Assembly (NCBI RefSeq): GCF_027359375.1 | Contig: NZ_CP114779.1 | Location: 248,001 to 312,000, forward strand | DNA: 64,000 bases | Direction of reading: 5' to 3' | DNA from: Prochlorococcus marinus str. MIT 0919 | GTDB taxonomy: Bacteria; Cyanobacteriota; Cyanobacteriia; PCC-6307; Cyanobiaceae | In this document: positions 22,255 to 30,676 of the stretch, piece after piece | Position numbering within the stretch: the stretch's first letter is position 1 | Layout of the letters: each line of letters starts with the position of its first letter | Program-made: the position numbers and the translations under genes | Notes under the pieces: model-generated | What the model was told of the DNA's origin: nothing | The model's database searches: none | The model's input: only the letters and a program-made list of their open reading frames with translations

Positions 22255-22485
22255 TCAATCATTGCAGAGTTTCTCTAAAGTTTCAATAACTTCTTGCTGA
22301 AAATCGTCCATTACATCAGAGTCGCTGAGGTCTATTCCTTCCCCAGCGGCATTTTGAGTAAGTTCTTGAAAATGGAAGGCACCCTCTCCATTTGCTAAGA
22401 ACTCCATCGCTGAGGTTTCCCCGCTTTCGCGAAATGCATCGCATAAAGCTAAGAAAGCAGCGTCTTCAGAAAACTCCCACTCCAT
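22255..22485 (-). CDS. Small acidic conserved-type protein, function unknown
   Basis: A 76-aa, strongly acidic protein (start MEWEFSEDAAFLALCDAF, end IETLEKLCND) with no membrane segment or signal peptide. It has a clean ATG start and its codons look normal, though its bases are visibly richer in G and C than the flanking metH. I think it is a real gene of the picocyanobacterial small-protein type, but I do not recognise a named family. It converges on metH, leaving 15 bp between the stops. Confidence 0.72.
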   Translation of the reverse strand: MEWEFSEDAAFLALCDAFRESGETSAMEFLANGEGAFHFQELTQNAAGEGIDLSDSDVMDDFQQEVIETLEKLCND

Positions 22486-22605
22486 TTAAGAGATATTACT
22501 GTTTGATCTTTAAACCTTTACCCCCCGCACTCGTCAACCTTATTTCAGCAGAATGTGTCACTATTTTGTAATTTCAAAGTCATATTCTGGTCATGCTAAT
22601 TGTCT

Positions 22606-22640
22606 AATCCCTTTCCCTGAAAGGGATTTTCACTTTTTTG
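22606..22640 (+). terminator. Hairpin with T-rich tail, likely Rho-independent terminator
   Basis: A perfect 10-bp stem AATCCCTTTC / GAAAGGGATT closes a 3-base loop (22606-22628) and is followed on the plus strand by TTCACTTTTTTG. The T-rich side faces the plus direction only; the minus-strand 3' flank has no T run. No plus-strand coding gene ends just upstream (metH ends 366 bp earlier with an opposing gene between), so it may terminate a small RNA starting in 22486-22600. Confidence 0.6.
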
Positions 22641-22668
22641 CCTAATTAGGCGAATTTGCAATTTTTAA

Positions 22669-22887
22669 ATGGAGAATATTTCTAGTTTTCATTCTTTAGG
22701 TCTATGTTTTGATCAGTTCCAAAACAATCTACAAAAGGTCTTCTCATATCATTTGCTTAAACCCATCTGGAATGAGATAGGCAGGCCTCCCATTTGCCTC
22801 GCTATTCGTTTAGAGGGATTAAGAAGACATTTTGAGCCCATCTGTATCCAACATCAACTATTAAAGCTCTTAAGGATGGCTTTGTGA
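22669..22887 (+). CDS. Doubtful small frame, 72 codons
   Basis: A plus-strand frame beginning MENISSFHSLGLCFDQF and ending LLKLLRMAL. The composition is protein-like (IWNEIGRPPICLAIRLEG) and slightly richer in G and C than the flanks. I see no clear ribosome binding site, no family signature and no domain. It starts about 40 bp after the hairpin at 22606-22628. I keep it as a possible gene only. Confidence 0.3.
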   Translation: MENISSFHSLGLCFDQFQNNLQKVFSYHLLKPIWNEIGRPPICLAIRLEGLRRHFEPICIQHQLLKLLRMAL

Positions 22888-23091
22888 TCGAGTAAAGCTT
22901 TTAGTTAAGGCTCAGTCGTTAGTCATTTTGAGCGATATAAATCTTAGAGATTCGCCATTTTAAAATTTGTTAAATCGCACTAATTTATTTGATTTCATTT
23001 AAATATGATAGAAATCTCATTAATCTTGCTCTATTAATCATTATATTTTGCTATAAGCAAAAGGTTTTCCTTTCCCGATTTAAATAGGCAA

Positions 23092-23946
23092 GTGACACAT
23101 GAATTATTCTGGAATAAAGCATTAGAGTTAACGAAAACAGCAATTGCTGTCAAATCCTTAATACCTTTAGAAACTTTAACTAGATATTTTCCTAATACAA
23201 GAGAAGAAATATTCGAAATACGTACCCTTGTCTCTAGTTATACTCCTAACACGCTTAATTATGGACCTCATCACAATCCTTTTCATCCTTGGGATACTAA
23301 TTTAGAAATATCTAATATATTAGACAAGCATGTATTAATTTTGAATAAGTATCCTGTTCAGCCAGGTCATATGTTGTTAATTACAAAAAATTGGGAGCCA
23401 CAGGATGGATGGCTAACTCTTAATGATTGGAGTGCTCTATCCAAAGTCAATGAAGATACCAAAGGTTTATGGTTTTTTAATAGTGGTCCGTTAGCTGGCG
23501 CGAGTCAACCTCACAGGCATTTGCAACTTCTTAGAAGAACAACAGAATCACCTGCTTGCCCCAGAGATAATTGGTTTACTAATCTGTTAAATTCATCAAC
23601 AATTTCTGATTCAATACTTTCTAGAAGTTGTGATGTTAGATTAATTAGCCACACTAATCTTTTACATAATGGTGACTACCTTTATGAAAACTATCTAGGA
23701 ATGTGCAAAAAAATGGATATCGGAAGTCCAGAAAAAGATTTAAAGCCAAAATATCCTTACAATTTATTGATTACTTCTAATTGGATGGCATTAATCAGAA
23801 GGTCAAAAGAATGTGCATATGGCTTTAGTATTAATGCTTTAGGATTTGCAGGTTATTTACTTTGCCGTGATAATTCTAATTTAGACTGGCTTGAAAAAAA
23901 TGGACCTGTCAGTCTGTTGGAAAATGTTGTATTTCCTATTATATAA
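23092..23946 (+). CDS. ATP adenylyltransferase (Ap4A phosphorylase)-like protein
   Basis: A 284-aa HIT-superfamily protein of the Ap4A phosphorylase type (yeast Apa1/Apa2-like), which splits diadenosine tetraphosphate. Seen: an N-terminal region ending in YGPHHNPFHPWD, LDKHVLILNKYPVQPGHML, the nucleotidyl-His motif ASQPHRHLQLL (HxHxQ form, not HxHxH), and a C-terminal domain with YPYNLLITSNWMALIRRS. Start is a GTG at 23092; no ATG lies nearby upstream in frame. It stands alone, followed by a 59-codon gene on the other strand. Confidence 0.88.
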   Translation: MTHELFWNKALELTKTAIAVKSLIPLETLTRYFPNTREEIFEIRTLVSSYTPNTLNYGPHHNPFHPWDTNLEISNILDKHVLILNKYPVQPGHMLLITKNWEPQDGWLTLNDWSALSKVNEDTKGLWFFNSGPLAGASQPHRHLQLLRRTTESPACPRDNWFTNLLNSSTISDSILSRSCDVRLISHTNLLHNGDYLYENYLGMCKKMDIGSPEKDLKPKYPYNLLITSNWMALIRRSKECAYGFSINALGFAGYLLCRDNSNLDWLEKNGPVSLLENVVFPII

Positions 23947-23958
23947 CTATAAGCAAAT

Positions 23959-24138
23959 TTACTGAACTTCTTTATCCCTACTTATTTGCATTTGTAGCGT
24001 CTCTATTGATGCATTTAGTGCAGCAATCCTTCGCTCAAGTGAATCTCTGTAATAAATAAGAATTTCCAGTTTACGTTCATGAAGAAAAAGCCTCCTTTTC
24101 TGTTTGGTATCGTTTGCAGAACAAAATTCAGTGATCAT
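23959..24138 (-). CDS. Small charged helical protein, 59 aa, unknown function
   Basis: A 59-codon frame on the minus strand that fills most of the gap between the Ap4A-phosphorylase-like gene and fmt. It starts ATG ATC ACT GAA (MITEFCSANDTKQKRRLFL) with an AAGAAG purine run immediately before it, and ends ISRDKEVQ. The middle is rich in Leu, Arg and Glu with heptad-like spacing (YYRDSLERRIAALNASIETL), which suggests a helix or short coiled coil. No family is recognised. I judge it real from its start context and its fit to the gap. Confidence 0.62.
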   Translation of the reverse strand: MITEFCSANDTKQKRRLFLHERKLEILIYYRDSLERRIAALNASIETLQMQISRDKEVQ

Positions 24139-24234
24139 CTTCTTAATTTTTCTAATATGTATATGTTAATAGGTTATTGCTGCATCTGTGACTTTTCAAC
24201 TCTAAAAATAGAATTTTTTACGATTTAACTAGAA

Positions 24235-25251
24235 CTATGAAAACTCTTCTCCGACTGAAAAAGACAGTTGTTGTATAAGTACATCTGATGAAACCAACCT
24301 TTTACCTTCTACTTGTCCATTTTGAACAATAATCGCAGAGGACTTAGTTTTGACTATTATACCTATACCTTTTTCAATACCTATAATTTCTCCTGGCCTG
24401 CCATTCTTAACACTATATTTTTCGATAAGATCAATGTAATTTTTCAATACAGGCTTTAAGTTATATTCTAAAGGAACAGTACTACTTATTTTTATCCTTT
24501 TCGCTTTATAAAAGGTAAAAACACTAGGAGAAAAACCCATTACTTTTCTATGAATGTCTATCGATTTTTCATTCCAATTGATTGCCAATTCTGATTTGTT
24601 TATCATTTTTGCATAGCATAAATTTCTATTCAATAAGCTTTGTGATGTTAATTTCAGTTTACTTTCTAGGTTTAATTCTTTGTTAATACCACTTGACTCA
24701 ATAATTTCAAGAGCTTCTTTTAATGCTATACATGATATATCTTGTAAATCCTTAGTAACTCTCTGTAGATTACTAAGAATTCCTATATCTATTTTTTTTT
24801 CTAACAATATTGGACCAGTATCTAATTCCTCTTCCATAAGCATTATTCCTACACCAGTTTCTTTATCTCCATTTAATATAGATCTTTGAATAGGTGCCGC
24901 TCCTCTCCATTTAGGAAGTAGAGAAGCATGAATATTCCAACATCCTAAACTAGGCTTCCTCAATATTTCTTTAGGGAGTATCTGACCAAAGGCTACAACA
25001 ATAAATATATCTGCATTAGTAAATTCTATTTCTGACAGTATATCTTTTTCTGATTTTATATTTTTTGGAGTTATTACTTTTATAGAATTTTTATTTGCTA
25101 ATTCCTTAACAGGTGAACTATTTAGCTTGGACCCTCTATTTCTTCTTTTATCTGGCTGGGTTACAACTGCAATTACTTCATGTTTAGAGTCTAACAATGA
25201 TTGAAGAATTGGAACTGCAAAGTTAGGCGTGCCCCAAAAAACAATTTTCAC
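24235..25251 (-). CDS. fmt: Methionyl-tRNA formyltransferase
   Basis: Fmt formylates initiator Met-tRNA using 10-formyl-tetrahydrofolate. Seen: KIVFWGTPNFAVPILQSLL, VTQPDKRRNRGSKLN, the catalytic NIHASLLPKWRGAAPIQRSI with Asn and His, and VGIMLMEEELDTGPILL, followed by the C-terminal OB-like domain. I start it at the GTG at 25251: it has AGGAGAAAA just upstream and gives the canonical N-terminus, while the longer in-frame start at 25284 adds residues foreign to the family. It overlaps the tldE stop by 4 bases (GTGA), showing coupled translation. Confidence 0.95.
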   Translation of the reverse strand: MKIVFWGTPNFAVPILQSLLDSKHEVIAVVTQPDKRRNRGSKLNSSPVKELANKNSIKVITPKNIKSEKDILSEIEFTNADIFIVVAFGQILPKEILRKPSLGCWNIHASLLPKWRGAAPIQRSILNGDKETGVGIMLMEEELDTGPILLEKKIDIGILSNLQRVTKDLQDISCIALKEALEIIESSGINKELNLESKLKLTSQSLLNRNLCYAKMINKSELAINWNEKSIDIHRKVMGFSPSVFTFYKAKRIKISSTVPLEYNLKPVLKNYIDLIEKYSVKNGRPGEIIGIEKGIGIIVKTKSSAIIVQNGQVEGKRLVSSDVLIQQLSFSVGEEFS

Positions 25252-26624
25252 TTTTCTCCTGTAACTGATAACCCCTCTACCCATACATGGGGTGAAATAC
25301 CAGAATGTGTGTTTTTTATTTCTTCCTCTATTTGAACTATGTTATTTAACAATGATTTTATATCCCCGGCAATTGTTGCTGACTCTATTGATTTTTTTAC
25401 TCCTTCTCTTACTAGCCACCCATCGAATGGCAATGAGAAGCTTCCTTGAGTTGCCTTAATCCCAGCATGTAATGCTTGTAGGTTCTCAATAAGTATGAAT
25501 TCGATTTTTGTCTTCTTATGATTTAGGGTATTAGCAACTTTATAATCTTTTGTTCTACTAACTATTAACCAGTCTGGTGATACTGAAACTTTTGATCCAA
25601 TTCCCGCATGTCCGGTTGGTTCTACATCATATAATTTTGCAGTTGATTCTGAATGCAATAGATTTGTAAGTATCCCATTTTCAACTAATGATATGTTTCG
25701 TACGGGTGTTCCTTCTCCATCGAAATTAAAACCACCGATATTTGATGGATGTAATCCATTATCATTAATATTAAGTAGCGGTGAAGCTATTTGCTGACCA
25801 AGTGTTTCTCTTGTAGATAAGCTTGTTCCATCTATTATAGATCTAGCATTGAATATATTACTAAAAGAAGACACTAATTCTAAGAATGCTTCTGGAGAAA
25901 AGCAAATAAGGTATTTTCCAGTCTCTATAGGTTCATAGTCTAAGTGGCTTATTGTTTTTTCAGCTGCTTCATTAATGCATTCTTGTACATCAATATCAGA
26001 ACAACCATGACCTATTCTTATTGATCCACCTGTTCTTGGTTTCCTTCCATCCTGGTGCGCCTTTGCATATAAATAAATGCTTGCGTGAGTATTCCTTAAG
26101 CTTCTTAAAGCTCCATCACTGTTTAAATAGACTCTCTCATAATCACATTCTGCAAATCCATTATATGGAATAGAACTTATTAACCTATGTTTTGCTAGTA
26201 ATAATCGTTCAGCATCTCTTAGCCTATTAAATAATTCCGTAACACCAACAGATTTATGTAATGGTCTTTCAAAAGATTCTAGAACTGTTCTCGCCATTGG
26301 AGAGAAGTCAGGTATTTCTTTCTTATTACCATAATTACTAGCTTCATAAGCTGTTTTAAGAGCAAGTTCTAGACCATTTCTTGATAAGTCTGAAGTGCTA
26401 GTTATTCCTACAAGATTATTTTTATTCCATACTCTTAATGTTATTGCACTTCTTTGAGATGCTTTTAGTTGCTTAGCTTCTCCTTTGAAAACCTGAGCAG
26501 ATATATCTTTACTAGAAGACGCACTTAGATCCCATTTTTTTATTGAAAGCCTATTAGCCAGATAATCTATACTTTCTCTAATTAATTTAGGATCTAAGAC
26601 AGTTGTTTGTGTGTTTTCTGGCAT
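25248..26624 (-). CDS. tldE: TldE/PmbA-like subunit of the TldD/TldE metalloprotease
   Basis: The partner subunit of the TldD/E peptidase (family U62), which degrades or matures small peptides and was named PmbA for microcin and CcdA processing. Seen: TLRVWNKNNLVGITSTSDL, GFNFDGEGTPVRNISLVENG and the C-terminal FSLPFDGWLVREG. It has no HExxxH, as expected for TldE. The start is the ATG at 26624, which shares one base with the tldD stop (TAATG) and gives 458 aa. A longer reading frame up to 26708 lies wholly inside tldD. Confidence 0.92.
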   Translation of the reverse strand: MPENTQTTVLDPKLIRESIDYLANRLSIKKWDLSASSSKDISAQVFKGEAKQLKASQRSAITLRVWNKNNLVGITSTSDLSRNGLELALKTAYEASNYGNKKEIPDFSPMARTVLESFERPLHKSVGVTELFNRLRDAERLLLAKHRLISSIPYNGFAECDYERVYLNSDGALRSLRNTHASIYLYAKAHQDGRKPRTGGSIRIGHGCSDIDVQECINEAAEKTISHLDYEPIETGKYLICFSPEAFLELVSSFSNIFNARSIIDGTSLSTRETLGQQIASPLLNINDNGLHPSNIGGFNFDGEGTPVRNISLVENGILTNLLHSESTAKLYDVEPTGHAGIGSKVSVSPDWLIVSRTKDYKVANTLNHKKTKIEFILIENLQALHAGIKATQGSFSLPFDGWLVREGVKKSIESATIAGDIKSLLNNIVQIEEEIKNTHSGISPHVWVEGLSVTGEK

Positions 26625-28066
26625 TATCTTCCTCCTACAGTAATGGAATCTACTTTGATATGAGGTTGTCCTACAGTTACATTTATATTTCCACTTACTG
26701 AACCACAATAACCTGCAGCAAGATCCAGATCATTAGCACACATAGATATCCTTGGTAATATTTCTTTTGCTTCTCCTATTAATGTTGCCCCTTTTACAGG
26801 AGTTGTTAATTTTCCTTTCTCAATTAAATAACCTTCTTCGACTGAAAAATTAAATTGACCTGTTGCTCCAACACTTCCACCTCCCATTGATTTACAATAT
26901 ATTCCTTTGTCTACACTTGCTATTAATTGATCAGGTGAATATTGACCTGATGATATATAAGTATTTCTCATTCTACTAGCAGCTGGAAATGCATAACTTT
27001 GTCTTCGTCCGCTGCCTGTCCTTTTAAATCCAGTCCTCATTTCACCAGCCCTATCACTTATAAATCTTTTTAATATTCCTTTCTCTATAAGTACATTCCT
27101 TTGAGATTCCATTCCTTCATCGTCCATTGAGATTGACCCAAATGCCCCTTCTGATATCCCTTCATCCACAGCTGTAACAGATTCATTTGCAATTTGTTTA
27201 TCAATTTGATTTATAAATGGTGTTGTACCTCGCTCTATTTGGGTTGTTTCTAGTAGGTGCCCGCAAGCTTCATGGAATATTACCCCTCCAAAACGATTAG
27301 CCAATACAGCAGGCATTTGTCCTGCTTCAACATATTTTGCATAAAGCATATTCTTGAGACTTTCGCATATTTCTTGAGCTGACTGGTCTATATCCCAGTT
27401 ATGTATTTGATTTGGATCCCCTGTAGAACCATATCTTCTCCCAATACTCGATCTATATTCTTTATCAGATGCTAATGCATTTAGACCTACTGATTGATAA
27501 AGTCTTAAATCTCTTCCAAAAGTTCCGTCACTTGCAGCTACAACAACTTCCTGAATTGTTCTTGAATAAGTTCCCCTTCTAACTTGTATATGACTTCCAT
27601 ATTTTTGTAAAAGACTTGTCCCTTCAAGAATTCTTCGTGTGGAATCTTCCAACTTCGGACAATCTTTTGATAGATCTCCTTTGTACAATCCGTAATTTGA
27701 TACTTTTTTCAGGCCATTGAAATTCGTTGTCTTTTTTATATTTATTTCCAATCCAAGCATTGCTAGAGCCTGATTAAGCGCGAGTATTAATCCTGCTCTT
27801 GAGAGATCATTAGTTGAGACAAAACCATCTTTTCTATTAGAGAATACTCTTATTCCAACTCCTTTCCCAATAGATGGACTAACGCTGGTAATAATGTCTT
27901 GCTCAGCTAATATTCCTGTGTTATCAACATGCTCTAGAAATATTTCTACTAAATCAGCTCCTGCTGATACGCCATAATTTAATAGCTCCTCAAGATTTAC
28001 CTTTAGATTCCCTTCCAAGGATTCTATATCAAGAAAATCTGGGGATGAAGTATTTGAGGTAGTCAA
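26624..28066 (-). CDS. tldD: TldD metalloprotease subunit
   Basis: The catalytic subunit of the TldD/E peptidase. Seen: the zinc motif FHEACGHLLETTQIERG (HExxxH), MDDEGMESQRNVLIEKG, RMRNTYISSG, and VGATGQFNFSVEEGYLIEKG, all conserved in the family. The 480-aa length is typical. Gene order is tldD, tldE, fmt with 1- and 4-base overlaps, so they are one translationally coupled operon. The link of a peptidase to fmt is positional only. Confidence 0.95.
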   Translation of the reverse strand: MTTSNTSSPDFLDIESLEGNLKVNLEELLNYGVSAGADLVEIFLEHVDNTGILAEQDIITSVSPSIGKGVGIRVFSNRKDGFVSTNDLSRAGLILALNQALAMLGLEINIKKTTNFNGLKKVSNYGLYKGDLSKDCPKLEDSTRRILEGTSLLQKYGSHIQVRRGTYSRTIQEVVVAASDGTFGRDLRLYQSVGLNALASDKEYRSSIGRRYGSTGDPNQIHNWDIDQSAQEICESLKNMLYAKYVEAGQMPAVLANRFGGVIFHEACGHLLETTQIERGTTPFINQIDKQIANESVTAVDEGISEGAFGSISMDDEGMESQRNVLIEKGILKRFISDRAGEMRTGFKRTGSGRRQSYAFPAASRMRNTYISSGQYSPDQLIASVDKGIYCKSMGGGSVGATGQFNFSVEEGYLIEKGKLTTPVKGATLIGEAKEILPRISMCANDLDLAAGYCGSVSGNINVTVGQPHIKVDSITVGGR

Positions 28067-28197
28067 AAAAGTATTACTTAGATAAATATTTTACGTAATC
28101 ATGAGCAAAAATGACCTTATAAAAAACAAATTTATTTAAACACCCTTATTTTTAGGTCTTCGATCTAGGATTAACTAAGCCAAGTATTGACTATTTC

Positions 28198-28527
28198 ATG
28201 AATGAATTCAATTTATATGCATTAGTTGCTCCAGCTGGCCAATTAACTGGCAATGGACAATTGCGAGAAACTGTTTCAGAAAGAAGGAACAGGAAAGGCG
28301 CAGATGTTCCTTTTTGGTATTTATCACCCGAATTGGTAGCCAAATATAAAATTTCAGAATCTAGCTCAGAAGCAGTTGTAGCTGAAGATCCAACCGCAAT
28401 AGATTGGTTGAGACTAAGGTTTGGTGGAGAAATTAAGCCATTAAATATGGAAAAGTCTGAATTACTTCAAAATGCGATGGAACTTCCACCCGCGGCTGAA
28501 ATTAGAGATATTAGTATGCTTAATTAA
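28198..28527 (+). CDS. Conserved-type hypothetical protein upstream of ferredoxin
   Basis: A 109-aa soluble protein (start MNEFNLYALVAPAGQLTGNG, end AAEIRDISMLN). No metal-binding or catalytic motif is visible. Segments such as RRNRKGADVPFWYLSPELV and AIDWLRLRFGGEIKP look well structured. It lies 25 bp upstream of a 2Fe-2S ferredoxin gene on the same strand, so the two are probably cotranscribed and it may assist or regulate that ferredoxin. I do not recognise a named family. Confidence 0.78.
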   Translation: MNEFNLYALVAPAGQLTGNGQLRETVSERRNRKGADVPFWYLSPELVAKYKISESSSEAVVAEDPTAIDWLRLRFGGEIKPLNMEKSELLQNAMELPPAAEIRDISMLN

Positions 28528-28552
28528 GTATTTAAACTAAATACATAAGATC

Positions 28553-28915
28553 ATGGAATATCACAAGATTACCGTCCACAACAGGCAGCTTAAGAAAACA
28601 ATAACTTTAGATGTACCAGATGGTGAATACATTCTACGTTTTTTTGAATCTCAAGGGGAAAATCTTCCCTTCTCTTGCAGGAATGGATGCTGTACAACTT
28701 GCGCAGTTAAGATTATTTCAGGAACTTTAGATCAGTCACTAGGTATTGGCCTTTCCAAGCAAATGCAAGATTATGGATACGCTTTACTTTGCATAGCTAG
28801 AGCGAATGGACCTCTTGAAGTTGAAACTCAGCAAGAAGACGAAGTTTACGAAATTCAATTTGGTAAATTTCTTGAGAACATAAACAAAGAAGCCGGCAAC
28901 CCCTTTGATATGTAG
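28553..28915 (+). CDS. 2Fe-2S plant-type ferredoxin
   Basis: A 120-aa ferredoxin with the four cluster ligands in FSCRNGCCTTCAVKI and YALLCIARANG. It keeps the CxxxxCxxC...C pattern of plant-type ferredoxins, though the first motif is CRNGCCTTC rather than the CRAGACSSC of PetF. It is about 20 residues longer than the main photosynthetic ferredoxin, with a C-terminal extension (EIQFGKFLENINKEAG). It is therefore more likely a secondary ferredoxin than the major PSI acceptor. It forms a probable two-gene unit with the gene just upstream. Confidence 0.9.
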   Translation: MEYHKITVHNRQLKKTITLDVPDGEYILRFFESQGENLPFSCRNGCCTTCAVKIISGTLDQSLGIGLSKQMQDYGYALLCIARANGPLEVETQQEDEVYEIQFGKFLENINKEAGNPFDM

Positions 28916-28970
28916 TATTAAATTGATAATTATAATGCTAACTTTTTTAATATATCAATAATAACTTACT

Positions 28971-30020
28971 TTATCCGTATCTGACAGCTTCCGTCTTTTC
29001 CATTGGTAAAGCAAATTGTTTTAAAATTAGAGTGGCAAATTTTATAAATTTGATTGGCTTAGATAATGTTTGGCTTGTTCTCCAATCTTTAAAAGCATTT
29101 AGAATTTGTACTCTCATCTCTAAGAATTTGCCATCATCAAAGTTGTATACCCATGGGAAAGCATTTTTAGAAGTATTATTTGTTTGAATAATTACTTCTT
29201 CATCGAATTTTATAGGATCAATTGCAAGTAATTTGTAGAAATCACCTCGCTCACAAACAGTTAGTGTGTGAGTTAGGAATACTGACCAAAGGAAAAACCT
29301 GCTTAAAAGCTTACCCCTTAATCCTTTTGTCATTCCTGGCCAACATCTCATCATCATATTTATACAGTCACCATGCCTATTTTCGTCTTGACACCATGGC
29401 TCAAAGAAATCAAATAAAGGTGCACAAGCTTTTTCAGGATTAGACTCTAGATGTCTATTTATAAGAATGTACCTCCAATAACCTATCTTTTCGGATAAAT
29501 ATAAAGAGTAGAGTACCCAGCTAAGAGGGAAGAATGTTGCAGCTCTTTTCTTTGGAAGGTTTGGGAGATCAATATTAATTCCTTCGGCTTTTAGTGCTCT
29601 CCCAAGAAAACCTGCATGACGTGCTTCATCTCTTGCTAAGAATTGAAAAAACTGACCAAGTTCTGGCCTGTTTGCTTTTTTAAATCTATTAGAGATCTCC
29701 TTAAACAAAAGGAAGCCAGAGAATTCAGATACTACTGATCTCACTAAATAGCTTTCATATACTGACTTATCTTCTGGGGACAACTCATTTAATCTTTCAA
29801 GAGATGCTTTCCTATCAAAGTGTTTTAGATTGTAGTCGGCTTCCATTTCGTTGAACATAGCCTGAAAATCTCTTCTGGCTATGTCAAGATCTGTTTTAGC
29901 AGCCTTCTCAAATTCAGTAGTGTAAAACCTTGGGGTTAAAAGGTTCTCGTCAAGATGAGGTGGAAGTTCATTCCTTCCTAAGGAATCTGTTGAACTTCCC
30001 GCTGAAACTGTTGCAGTCAT
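28971..30020 (-). CDS. acsF: Mg-protoporphyrin IX monomethyl ester (oxidative) cyclase, aerobic AcsF
   Basis: AcsF forms the fifth ring of chlorophyll using O2 and a diiron centre. Seen: diiron ligands in FQFLARDEARHAGFLGRALK (ExxRH-type) and later CQDENRHGDCINMMMR, with the family lead-in NLKHFDRKASLERL. The 349-aa length is standard. A 136-bp gap with the divergent-looking AT-rich sequence precedes it, and it converges on the ferredoxin gene, which could supply electrons, although the two are on opposite strands. Confidence 0.96.
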   Translation of the reverse strand: MTATVSAGSSTDSLGRNELPPHLDENLLTPRFYTTEFEKAAKTDLDIARRDFQAMFNEMEADYNLKHFDRKASLERLNELSPEDKSVYESYLVRSVVSEFSGFLLFKEISNRFKKANRPELGQFFQFLARDEARHAGFLGRALKAEGINIDLPNLPKKRAATFFPLSWVLYSLYLSEKIGYWRYILINRHLESNPEKACAPLFDFFEPWCQDENRHGDCINMMMRCWPGMTKGLRGKLLSRFFLWSVFLTHTLTVCERGDFYKLLAIDPIKFDEEVIIQTNNTSKNAFPWVYNFDDGKFLEMRVQILNAFKDWRTSQTLSKPIKFIKFATLILKQFALPMEKTEAVRYG

Positions 30021-30156
30021 TATCTGCTCTTGATTTGATAAGTGATTTTAGTGCTATAAACGGAAATTTTTTGAAAAAATTACTTAATTGATTAACTTTG
30101 TCGTGACAAGCTCATGTGAGTTGATTTTGTCATATAGCATAAATCCTAATGAGAGA

Positions 30157-30612
30157 CTAGTTTTTGCCGAGCCACTTCTGACCATTTAATCTTTGTAGAG
30201 TTCGTGAGATCAGTAGTGGGAGTGTGATTTTCCTTTCGTCAATGAGGAAGGATTCAAGGAGGCTTGGCTGATTTCCTGATTCTGCAAGTGAAAAATACTT
30301 TTGAGCTGAAAGTTTATTGCTAGAGAAACAAACCCAAAATTTTCTACCTTGAGGAAGGCTAGCTTCAACTTGCCAGCAAGTGCCTCCTGTTACAGGTCTT
30401 TCTCCCTCTTTTAAGACAATAGTTGAGTTGTCTAAGCCATGTTTCTTCAAAGATGACTGGAGCCCAGGAATAAAATCATCCTTAATAAAATCCTCGAATG
30501 GCTTGTCTTCAAGCTTAGGGGGCTTTATTTTTTTCTCGTCAGGAGAGATGTTAATATCTTTACCTTGTGGGACATTGTTATTGATTAATTCGTTGCCTTT
30601 GCTTTCTTCCAA
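30157..30612 (-). CDS. DUF2996 family protein
   Basis: A 151-aa cyanobacterial protein of the DUF2996 type. The first 40 residues are charged and low in complexity (KDINISPDEKKIKPPKLEDK), followed by a conserved core: DFIPGLQSSLKKHGL, GERPVTGGTCWQVEASLPQG, RKFWVCFSS and a C-terminal LPLLISRTLQRLNGQKWLG. It has no membrane segment. Function unknown. It lies between acsF and a small membrane protein on the same strand. Confidence 0.8.
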   Translation of the reverse strand: MEESKGNELINNNVPQGKDINISPDEKKIKPPKLEDKPFEDFIKDDFIPGLQSSLKKHGLDNSTIVLKEGERPVTGGTCWQVEASLPQGRKFWVCFSSNKLSAQKYFSLAESGNQPSLLESFLIDERKITLPLLISRTLQRLNGQKWLGKN

Positions 30613-30676
30613 GGTAAATCTTTTTGCTAGTTAGATTATAGGCTGTAAATCTCTATTTTACAATGTAAACAATAAG

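Larger units (their letters stand above)
22486..23091. other. Gene-poor interval with hairpin and doubtful small frame
   Basis: This 606-bp stretch between the 76-aa gene and the Ap4A-phosphorylase-like gene is long for this compact genome. It holds a strong hairpin (22606-22628), a short palindrome GCCTAATTAGGC (22639-22650), and a 72-codon frame (22669-22887) of uncertain status. From 22888 to 23091 I see only AT-rich sequence. A small RNA ending at the hairpin is possible. Confidence 0.5.

Noticed and set aside
25252-25284. Longer N-terminus for fmt starting at 25284
   Set aside because: The added residues do not fit the family and lie inside tldE; the GTG at 25251 has a good ribosome site and gives the canonical start.
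26625-26708. Longer tldE start at 26708
   Set aside because: The extension lies inside the tldD coding end and is not homologous; the ATG at 26624 is coupled to the tldD stop.
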